From: Candidatus Poseidoniaceae archaeon | Lineage (GTDB): Archaea; Thermoplasmatota; Poseidoniia; Poseidoniales; Poseidoniaceae | Length of the DNA: 5,803 nucleotides | Direction of reading: 5' to 3' | Assembly (NCBI GenBank): GCA_013330765.1 | Contig: DUHU01000140.1 | Coordinates: forward strand, 1 to 5,803 | Shown: positions 1 to 4,952 of the stretch, in pieces | Layout: each line of letters starts with the position of its first letter | How positions within the stretch are numbered: the stretch's first letter is position 1 | Position numbers and translations under genes: made by a program | Notes under the pieces: model-generated | The model's database searches: none | What the model was told of the DNA's origin: nothing | The model's input: only the letters and a program-made list of their open reading frames with translations

Positions 1-492
1 AAGAGGCTCGACCACGCCCAAGGTCATGTCTTCGGGCAGTCCGCCGACGTTGTGGTGCGACTTGATGGTGTCTCGGACGCCACCACCGGATTCGATCCAG
101 TCCGGGGCAATGGTGCCTTGCACGAGGTACTTCGCATCGACCTTGACCTGCTCGTCCTCGAAGACGCGGATGAACAATTCACCGATGGTCTTCCGCTTGG
201 CTTCGGGTTCCGTGACCCCTTCGAGGGCCGTGAAATAACGATCTGCGGCGTGAACGGTCGTCAATTCGATGCCGTGAGCAGCAAACATCGCTTCGACCTC
301 CTCGGTCTCACCCTTTCGCATGAAGCCGGTGTCCACATAGACACAGTGAAGCAACCCTCCGACGGCTTTGTGAGCAAGCACTGCAGCAACGGCGGAGTCC
401 ACACCGCCAGAGCAAGCGATGATGGCAATGTCGTCGATTTGGGCCTTGAGGGCCTCGACCGCCTCGGAGATGAACTCCTCGGCGTCAAACAT
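1..492 (-). CDS. guaAB: GMP synthase, ATP-pyrophosphatase subunit (subunit B), 3' end cut by window edge
   Basis: This subunit activates XMP with ATP to an adenylyl-XMP intermediate, which is then aminated to GMP with ammonia from a glutaminase partner (last step of guanine nucleotide synthesis, cytosolic). The 164 visible residues start MFDAEEFISEAVEALK and show the PP-loop ATP-binding motif SGGVDS at residues 28-33, then VDTGFMRKGE (53-62), QGTIAPDWIES (125-135) and KSHHNVGGLP (144-153), all characteristic of GMP synthase. The protein begins right at the ATPase domain with no class I amidotransferase domain before it, as in the split archaeal enzyme. The family is usually about 300 residues, so roughly half is missing beyond position 1. 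The start is well fixed: the purE stop TGA directly abuts this ATG, and a GGGGGAG Shine-Dalgarno lies 5 bases upstream, so translation is probably coupled to purE. The glutaminase subunit is not in the window. Identity is very secure. Confidence 0.96.
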   Translation of the reverse strand, partial: MFDAEEFISEAVEALKAQIDDIAIIACSGGVDSAVAAVLAHKAVGGLLHCVYVDTGFMRKGETEEVEAMFAAHGIELTTVHAADRYFTALEGVTEPEAKRKTIGELFIRVFEDEQVKVDAKYLVQGTIAPDWIESGGGVRDTIKSHHNVGGLPEDMTLGVVEPL

Positions 493-972
493 TCAAACTC
501 CCCCGTTGACCTCTCGGTCCATCGCTTTGACCCGCTCGACTTGGTCGAGTTTGTTTTGAGCGAGACGCGCAGCGTGGGCCGGGTCCGCAATGGCCAAGAT
601 TTGGGTCGCGAGGTACCCGGCGTTGTCACCGCGGTCGACACCGACGGTCGCCGCTGGAACACCCGGAGGCAATTGAACGATGGAAAGGAGGGAGTCGAAA
701 GGCACCCGGCCGCCACACGGCACACCGATGACGGGCTTCGTGGTGAGGGCCGCCACGGCGCCGGGGAGGGCTGCTGCAAGGCCAGCCATCGCAATGAACA
801 CCTTGCATCCGTCGGCTTCTGCGTCCTTGATGATGGACTCAACAAAGGCAGGAGACCGGTGAGCGGAGGCGACACGGAGCTGGTAGGTGACTTCGAACAT
901 GTCGAGAATCTTGGTGCACTTTTCAGCGACGGGCATGTCGGATTTTGAGCCAAGCAGGATGGTGACTTCCAT
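493..972 (-). CDS. purE: N5-carboxyaminoimidazole ribonucleotide mutase (PurE)
   Basis: PurE moves the carboxyl group of N5-CAIR to give CAIR in de novo purine synthesis (cytosolic; family members are octamers). The 159-residue product matches the usual 155-170. Visible motifs are GSKSDMP (8-14), the catalytic SAHRSP (36-41, His38 corresponding to E. coli His45), AGLAAALPG (63-71) and the distal [18 protein letters not shown] (95-112). The pattern is class I (N5-CAIR mutase) rather than the AIR carboxylase pattern (AGRSNGL). The AAALPG segment has Ala68 where E. coli PurE has His75 (GGAAHLPG). I chose the ATG at 972 because the protein then starts seven residues before GSKSD, as in the family. 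In-frame ATGs at 1011 and 1050 would add unrelated residues, and the one at 1050 would overlap the upstream gene. Shine-Dalgarno support is weak (GAGGG about 10 bases upstream). PurK, which supplies N5-CAIR, is not in the window. Confidence 0.95.
   Translation of the reverse strand: MEVTILLGSKSDMPVAEKCTKILDMFEVTYQLRVASAHRSPAFVESIIKDAEADGCKVFIAMAGLAAALPGAVAALTTKPVIGVPCGGRVPFDSLLSIVQLPPGVPAATVGVDRGDNAGYLATQILAIADPAHAARLAQNKLDQVERVKAMDREVNGGV
498..504 (-). promoter_or_regulatory. Shine-Dalgarno site of guaAB inside the end of purE
   Basis: On the minus strand GGGGGAG is followed by a 5-base spacer that contains the purE stop codon, and then by the guaAB ATG at 492. It lies within the last codons of purE. 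A ribosome finishing purE would therefore stop exactly where the next start lies, which supports coupled translation and the chosen start. Confidence 0.7.
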
Positions 973-1027
973 GCTCCGTTGCCCTCTTTGGCGGTTCTTC
1001 AACGTGCCCATGACGAACGGGTGGAGT

Positions 1028-1366
1028 TCAGCCACGAAAACGACCCACATCGGCCCACACCGGGCAGCCCTCCGGCCCGTCGCAGAACACCGCCGCCCGG
1101 GTTGCCCGCAGCCGCAATCGCCGAGCGCGAATCAACGCCAATTCGATCACATGCGGTGGGACATCACGCCAATCGAACCATCCTGCTCCACGAAGGCGAT
1201 TCGGATCCAGGGCCCGACGCGCACGGCGAAGATCGGCGCGAAGGAGCGAAAGTCCAACCTGACGCAAACGAGGTGCAGCCCCACCTGCGATGGCCCTGGC
1301 CGCGGCTCCGCCCAAACGAATCAAACCGAGACGCGCCATGTGCAATGCAATCGGGTCATGGTGCAT
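1028..1366 (-). CDS. small arginine-rich hypothetical protein, no lysine
   Basis: I do not recognise this gene. The reading frame lies in the operon between the membrane protein and purE, in the same direction, and fills what would otherwise be a gap of about 400 bases. From the ATG at 1366 it encodes 112 residues, with about 21 arginines and no lysine. An N-terminal alanine/leucine/arginine-rich stretch that could be helical is followed by [20 protein letters not shown] in the middle and a short tail with two cysteines (CDGPEGC). No signal peptide, clear membrane segment or catalytic motif is visible. Base composition by codon position (first position very GC-rich, second lowest) fits coding. 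Its third positions use more T and G (CGT, TTG, GAT) than purE does. The start is uncertain: a TTG at 1387 would overlap the upstream stop as TTGA, and an ATG at 1339 would shorten the product; none has a well-placed Shine-Dalgarno. A basic nucleic-acid or ribosome binding role is conceivable but is inference only. A non-coding open stretch remains possible. Confidence 0.55.
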   Translation of the reverse strand: MHHDPIALHMARLGLIRLGGAAARAIAGGAAPRLRQVGLSLLRADLRRARRALDPNRLRGAGWFDWRDVPPHVIELALIRARRLRLRATRAAVFCDGPEGCPVWADVGRFRG

Positions 1367-1379
1367 GCCTGTGCACCGT
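1358..1379 (-). repeat. 6-bp inverted repeat spanning the probable start of the arginine-rich gene
   Basis: GGTGCA (1360-1365), a six-base loop and TGCACC (1372-1377) form a perfect stem in the short gap after the membrane-protein stop. In the minus-strand RNA the loop and the distal arm contain the ATG at 1366. It could modulate translation of the small gene or be chance; six base pairs alone is weak evidence. Confidence 0.3.
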
Positions 1380-1383
1380 GGCG

Positions 1384-1947
1384 TCAACCCTCTTCATCCT
1401 CGTCGAGGCCAAAATCAACCGGCGTGAGGTCAGAATTCCCTGGACCGATGACGTCCAGATAGGGTCCGCCCTCGCCCATGCTGAGAAGTCCACGTGTGCC
1501 CAGGACCTCCCTGAAGAAACGCTTGGACAGGCCTTCTTGACGATGCCATTCGGACCCAAGGTTGGAAGCATCGAAGGGCTCCGACGTCCGCCAACGTGGC
1601 ACGGAAAGAGCGCCATGAATCAAGCGACTGGAGGCGAGCCATACGGCCATTCCACCGACGCCGATCGACCACACAGGTAGCCCGAGCAACGCCATCGCAC
1701 AAAGGACCGCCAAAGCGCCCATGCCGAGGCGAGCGTGCTGCTGGACAAAGGGGCGAGACTCGCTCAAGAGGAACAACGGATACCCGGTCATCACGGCCCC
1801 AAGGCCGACCAATCCGAAGGTGAATTCATCCGGGTAGGTGAACCGGGCTTCTGCGAGGAGGACCACCCAAAACAGCGGGGACCACGCCATCAGGAACAGC
1901 ATGGACCCGCTTTGGGAGACTGAGCGGTCACGCTCCCAAGTGGCCAT
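1384..1947 (-). CDS. hypothetical multi-pass membrane protein with acidic C-terminal tail
   Basis: I do not recognise a family for this 187-residue protein. Hydrophobic stretches at about residues 16-33, 43-62, 74-91 and 92-107 suggest three to four membrane helices, the last two nearly continuous. They are followed by a soluble region of about 80 residues rich in charged and aromatic residues, including SKRFFREVLGTRGLL (141-155), and a very acidic end (DEDEEG). There is no cleavable signal peptide: about 15 polar residues precede the first helix. The gene sits 42 bases after gcvPB in the same direction, so it is probably co-transcribed with the glycine cleavage and purine genes. Its function cannot be read from the sequence; a transporter or a membrane anchor are only guesses. 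The ATG at 1947 is the first start in the frame. A strong GGAGGT lies 18 bases upstream, unusually far, with a small hairpin between. The next ATG (1902) would fall at the edge of the first helix. Confidence 0.75.
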   Translation of the reverse strand: MATWERDRSVSQSGSMLFLMAWSPLFWVVLLAEARFTYPDEFTFGLVGLGAVMTGYPLFLLSESRPFVQQHARLGMGALAVLCAMALLGLPVWSIGVGGMAVWLASSRLIHGALSVPRWRTSEPFDASNLGSEWHRQEGLSKRFFREVLGTRGLLSMGEGGPYLDVIGPGNSDLTPVDFGLDEDEEG

Positions 1948-1949
1948 TG

Positions 1950-1965
1950 TTCCCGCTTGGGGGAA
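1950..1965 (-). repeat. small hairpin between the Shine-Dalgarno and ATG of the membrane-protein gene
   Basis: TTCCC (1950-1954) and GGGAA (1961-1965) form a perfect 5-bp stem with a six-base loop. In the minus-strand RNA it fills almost all of the 18-base gap between GGAGGT (plus-strand 1966-1971) and the ATG at 1947. If folded, it would bring the distant Shine-Dalgarno close to the start codon. The stem is short, so chance is possible. Confidence 0.35.
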
Positions 1966-1989
1966 ACCTCCACTTCAACGTGGTGTGAA

Positions 1990-3486
1990 TCAAAGGTCCT
2001 CTTCCGGCACCCTCAGGCAAAGGTTCCGCGCCGCGTACACTTCGTCCACGCGTCGAACGGGCGTGGTGACCGGAGCGGCATGCAAGGTTGCAGGATCGGT
2101 GCCGACCACGGCCACGAAATCCTTGGCGAATTGGTCCAGGGTGTCTTTGGCTTCCGTCTCCGTGGGCTCGATCATCAAGCACTCTGGCACCACGAGGGGG
2201 AAGTACACCGTCGGAGCCATGTAACCAAGGTCGAGCAACCCTTTGGCGATGTCCATCGCGGTCACGCCGACCGCTTCTTTGGCCGGCTGCATGGACAAGG
2301 TAAACTCGTGCTTGGCCACGTCGGTGCGGGCACCGTCGACGAAGAGATGATCCACGCCCGCTTCTTTGGCTTCATGATGAATGGCATGACGGAGGTAATT
2401 CGCGTTCAGCACTGCGTGTTCCGACATGGTCCGAAGGTCACGGCCGTAGCGGCGGTAAAAGGCCCAGCACCGCAACACTGCACCTGCGTTGCCATGCCAT
2501 TGTTGCACCTTGCCGATGCTGTGCTCAGGCTCGCGCCAGTGGAACCAGCGGCCGAGCTCGACCGTGCGCTCCCCTTCCTCTGCCTCGCGGACGTCGACGA
2601 CCGGACCGGGCAAGAAGGGTGCAAGGTGGGCCTTGACCCCAATGGGACCCGAACCGGGACCGCCGCCGCCGTGCGGCTGGCTGAAGGTCTTGTGGAGGTT
2701 GTAGTGCACGGCATCGAATCCCATCAATCCGGGCGACGTGCGTCCGATGATGGCGTTGAAGTTCGCGCCGTCGTAGTACATCTGACCGCCGACCCCGTGA
2801 ACGAGTTCGGACGCAGCCGCGATGTCCGTTTCGAACAGGCCAAGGGTGTTCGGGTTCGTGATCATCATTGCGGCGATGGTGTCGTCAAGGACCGCTTCCA
2901 GCGCCTGGAGGTCGATTCGACCGTCCTCGGTGGACGGAACTTCGACGATTTCGAAACCGGCCATGGCAGCGCTCGCCGGGTTGGTCCCGTGGGCGGAATC
3001 GGGCACCACGATGCGCGTACGCTGGGCTTCCCCGCGTTCTCTGAAATATTCCTGAATGCAGCGAACGGCGGTGAATTCGCCTTGAGCACCGGCGACGGGC
3101 TGGAGCGTGACTGCGTCCATGCCGGCACACACGGCCAGCATGTGCTGCATTTCATGGAAAATCGCCAACAAACCTTGCAGATGATGCTCAGGTTGGTGGG
3201 GGTGGATGTCGCAGATTCCGGGCATCTGTGCGATGACCTCGTTCACGCGAGGGTTGTGCTTCATCGTGCAGGATCCAAGCGGGTAGAACCCGGTGTCGAT
3301 GCCAAAGTTTCGGCGGGAGAGGTTCGTGTAGTGCCGCACCATTTCCGGTTCAGAGAGACGCGGCCACCTCGGCGCGTCCTTTCGGAGCAGGGACGTCGCA
3401 AAGGTCAGCTCCGACTCCGGCACCAAAGGCGCCGGTTGGGCGTAGCCTGAGCCCTTTGCTCCGGTGAAATCCCAGAGGTTGTTCAT
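1990..3486 (-). CDS. gcvPB: glycine dehydrogenase (decarboxylating) subunit 2, P-protein beta chain
   Basis: This is the PLP-binding half of the split glycine decarboxylase (P-protein). With GcvPA it decarboxylates glycine and passes the aminomethyl group to the lipoyl arm of GcvH in the cytosolic glycine cleavage system. The 498-residue product is of normal subunit length. Visible landmarks are FYPLGSCTMKHNP (67-79), PVAGAQGEF (130-138), DSAHGTNPAS (163-172), a YYDGAN stretch (237-242) and the cofactor-binding NLHKTFSQPHGGGGPGSGP (263-281), where Lys266 should form the Schiff base with PLP. The start at 3486 is firm: its ATG overlaps the gcvPA stop as ATGA, and GGAGGTGG sits 4 bases upstream. 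An upstream in-frame ATG (3507) would add seven residues encoded by the Shine-Dalgarno region itself. No key residue appears missing. GcvH and GcvT are not in the window. Confidence 0.97.
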   Translation of the reverse strand: MNNLWDFTGAKGSGYAQPAPLVPESELTFATSLLRKDAPRWPRLSEPEMVRHYTNLSRRNFGIDTGFYPLGSCTMKHNPRVNEVIAQMPGICDIHPHQPEHHLQGLLAIFHEMQHMLAVCAGMDAVTLQPVAGAQGEFTAVRCIQEYFRERGEAQRTRIVVPDSAHGTNPASAAMAGFEIVEVPSTEDGRIDLQALEAVLDDTIAAMMITNPNTLGLFETDIAAASELVHGVGGQMYYDGANFNAIIGRTSPGLMGFDAVHYNLHKTFSQPHGGGGPGSGPIGVKAHLAPFLPGPVVDVREAEEGERTVELGRWFHWREPEHSIGKVQQWHGNAGAVLRCWAFYRRYGRDLRTMSEHAVLNANYLRHAIHHEAKEAGVDHLFVDGARTDVAKHEFTLSMQPAKEAVGVTAMDIAKGLLDLGYMAPTVYFPLVVPECLMIEPTETEAKDTLDQFAKDFVAVVGTDPATLHAAPVTTPVRRVDEVYAARNLCLRVPEEDL

Positions 3487-4853
3487 GCGACCACCTCCGC
3501 GCACCATGCGGCCATGGCCGTCGCCAAGCGTTCAATCTCCTCGGGTCGGGTTTGGTCCGTCGCGGTCACGAGCAATTGGTTTGTACGGTCCTCGGACCAA
3601 CGCCCAAGGTCAAACCCGGGCAGGACGCCATGGGCTTCCAAGGCCTCGATGCAGTCGGCTGCAGGACCAGGCAATTGAACCGCGATCTCGTTGAAGTGGT
3701 GACCGCTTGGATGAACAAATTCAACGCCGTCCACGCCGTTGAGGGCCTGAACGACCGCGTGAAGCGCCGCTGCGTTTCGCACGGCGAGGTTGCGCACCCC
3801 TTCTGGTCCAAGAAGCGACATGTGCATCGCTCCCATGAGTGCGATGAGCGTCTCGTTTGTGCACAGGTTTGACGTCGCTCTGTGTCGACGGATGTGCTGC
3901 TCGCGTGTCGAGAGCGTCAAGCAGTACGCGGTCTGTTCGTCTTCGTCGATCGTTCGACCGACGATTCGGCCGGGCATTTGTCGCATGTACGCCTTGGAGC
4001 ACGCGAAAATCCCGTAGATGGGACCTCCTGCCGTCATCGGTGATCCGAAGGGTTGTCCTTCGCCCACCACGATGTCCGCGCCGTAATGACCCGGAGCTTC
4101 GTAGAGTCCAAGCGAAACTGGGTTGACGCCGACAATGAAGGCGGTGTGCTCACCGACGATGTCCTTCACCCCCGTCAGGCTGCCGTCGAGCAAACCGAGC
4201 GGATTGGGTTGCTCGACGTAGACCGCACAGGAACCGGCGGCTTCGGCGACCGAGGCAGGATCCAAGGTCCCGTCCGCAAGGTGACGGAGTTTGCGCAACT
4301 CGATGCCGCCGCCTTGGGTGTAATTGTGAATGACCGACCATCGGTCGGGCGGCACCATTTCGGAGATGTAGACGACGCCTTTCTGGGTCGCTTTTCGTCC
4401 ATGGACGCGAACCGCGCAGGTGATGGATTCGGCCGCTGCCGAGGAGCCGTCATAGACGGAGAGGTTGGCCACAGGAAGCCCGACCAACTCGCTGATGAGA
4501 CCTTGGAATTCCCACATCGCTTGGAGCATGCCTTGGCTCACTTCGGCCTGATACGGCGTGTAGGCCGTCAGGAATTCGCCGCGCGTGACCAATTGGAACA
4601 CCGCGGCTGGAACGTGATTCCGGTAGAGCCCCGCTCCGATGAAGGACGCCATGGTGCCAAGGGGCACGTTGGCGCCGAGCAAACGTCGGGCATCGGCAAT
4701 GATTTCCTCCTCCGTTTGTGGTCCTCGGAGGGGAAGATCCTCGTTCATTCGGACGTCCACTGGAACGTCAGAAAACAAATCGTCCATGGACGCGTAGCCC
4801 ATGGCGCTCAGCATCTCGGCTTCGCGTCCTCGGTTGGGGAGTTGGTCGACCAT
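3483..4853 (-). CDS. gcvPA: glycine dehydrogenase (decarboxylating) subunit 1, P-protein alpha chain
   Basis: This is the partner of GcvPB in the heterotetrameric P-protein of archaea and many bacteria. It shares the aminotransferase-like fold, but the PLP lysine lies in the other subunit. The 456-residue product is a normal length. Recognisable blocks are ASFIGAGLYRNHVPAAV (69-85), LTAYTPYQAEVSQGMLQAMW (95-114), VANLSVYDGSSAAAES (128-143), HYGADIVVGEGQPFG (256-270) and PGRIVGRT with STREQHIRRHRATSNLCTN (residues 294-333), all classic GcvPA signatures. The ATG at 4853 is supported by GAGGTGG four bases upstream and by a TATA-like element about 35 bases upstream. It is the first gene of the cluster. 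No glycine-riboswitch-sized leader is present: the whole upstream gap is 99 bases and is shared with a divergent gene. Identity is very secure. Confidence 0.97.
   Translation of the reverse strand: MVDQLPNRGREAEMLSAMGYASMDDLFSDVPVDVRMNEDLPLRGPQTEEEIIADARRLLGANVPLGTMASFIGAGLYRNHVPAAVFQLVTRGEFLTAYTPYQAEVSQGMLQAMWEFQGLISELVGLPVANLSVYDGSSAAAESITCAVRVHGRKATQKGVVYISEMVPPDRWSVIHNYTQGGGIELRKLRHLADGTLDPASVAEAAGSCAVYVEQPNPLGLLDGSLTGVKDIVGEHTAFIVGVNPVSLGLYEAPGHYGADIVVGEGQPFGSPMTAGGPIYGIFACSKAYMRQMPGRIVGRTIDEDEQTAYCLTLSTREQHIRRHRATSNLCTNETLIALMGAMHMSLLGPEGVRNLAVRNAAALHAVVQALNGVDGVEFVHPSGHHFNEIAVQLPGPAADCIEALEAHGVLPGFDLGRWSEDRTNQLLVTATDQTRPEEIERLATAMAAWCAEVVA
3491..3498 (-). promoter_or_regulatory. Shine-Dalgarno site of gcvPB inside the end of gcvPA
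   Basis: The minus strand reads GGAGGTGG, then four bases, then the ATG at 3486. It is embedded in the last codons of gcvPA (the EVVA end) and, with the ATGA stop/start overlap, decides the gcvPB start and indicates coupled synthesis of the two subunits. Confidence 0.8.
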
Positions 4854-4857
4854 CGTT

Positions 4858-4864
4858 CCACCTC
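4858..4864 (-). promoter_or_regulatory. Shine-Dalgarno site of gcvPA
   Basis: The minus strand shows GAGGTGG four bases before the ATG at 4853. This is a strong, well-spaced site that fixes the start of the first gene in the operon. Confidence 0.75.
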
Positions 4865-4865
4865 A

Positions 4866-4883
4866 GCCGAGACCAACCTCGGC
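4866..4883 (-). repeat. perfect 6-bp inverted repeat between the TATA-like element and gcvPA
   Basis: GCCGAG (4866-4871), a six-base spacer and CTCGGC (4878-4883) form a perfect dyad directly upstream of the gcvPA Shine-Dalgarno. If transcription starts about 25 bases from the TATA-like element (near 4865), the dyad lies between TATA and start site. That is a position where a repressor operator would work. If transcription starts further upstream, it would instead be a leader hairpin. It could also be a chance GC-rich repeat. Confidence 0.45.
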
Positions 4884-4884
4884 C

Positions 4885-4894
4885 GGATTTAATC
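4885..4894. promoter_or_regulatory. TATA-like element (archaeal box A) in the divergent spacer
   Basis: GGATTTAATC is the only clearly AT-rich stretch in the GC-rich 99-base gap between gcvPA and the glycosyltransferase gene. Read on the minus strand (ATTAAAT) it is about 35 bases from the gcvPA ATG. With the usual 25-base TATA-to-start distance this gives a short leader beginning just before the Shine-Dalgarno. The core is nearly symmetric, so it could also serve the plus-strand gene, with a leader of roughly 35-40 bases. No BRE was confidently assigned. Confidence 0.5.
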
Positions 4895-4930
4895 ATCGTC
4901 ATTCGGACACAGCACGGCGAATCCTCATGG

Positions 4931-4949
4931 CCTCCACCGGGAGTGGAGG
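4931..4949 (+). promoter_or_regulatory. 7-bp hairpin that sequesters the glycosyltransferase Shine-Dalgarno
   Basis: CCTCCAC (4931-4937), loop CGGGA and GTGGAGG (4943-4949) are perfectly complementary, with two further G-U pairs possible at the base. The right arm contains GGAGG of the GGAGGT just before the ATG at 4953, so a folded leader would block ribosome access. It could be a translational switch or thermosensor-like element. It may also be coincidence, since any Shine-Dalgarno needs only its complement nearby. No T-run follows, so a terminator is unlikely. Confidence 0.5.
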
Positions 4950-4952
4950 TTC

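Noticed and set aside
52..948. Long plus-strand open frame opposite guaAB and purE
   Set aside because: Its product has no recognisable family, while the minus strand encodes clear GuaAB and PurE; it is an antisense shadow of GC-rich coding DNA.
493..1050. Longer PurE starting at 1050 or 1011
   Set aside because: The extra residues are not PurE-like, the 1050 start would overlap the upstream gene, and the family starts just before GSKSD.
979..1680. 233-codon plus-strand open frame opposite the two unknown genes
   Set aside because: The product is compositionally odd (rich in Pro, Arg, His), runs against the operon and has no motif. The minus-strand membrane protein with clear helices occupies half of it. 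It does lower confidence in the small arginine-rich gene a little.
1957..3450. 497-codon plus-strand open frame opposite gcvPB
   Set aside because: It is exactly antisense to a highly conserved gcvPB, and its sequence is the usual Val/Gly/Arg/His-rich shadow.
4053..4892. 279-codon plus-strand open frame opposite gcvPA
   Set aside because: It is antisense to conserved gcvPA blocks and crosses the promoter and Shine-Dalgarno region of that gene.
4931..4949. The stem-loop as a transcription terminator
   Set aside because: No T-rich tract follows on either strand, and it lies between two divergent gene starts where no transcript is expected to end.
4854..4952. Glycine riboswitch upstream of gcvPA
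   Set aside because: The whole gap is 99 bases, shared with a divergent gene, and most of it is promoter. A glycine aptamer with its leader would not fit, and no aptamer-like core was seen.
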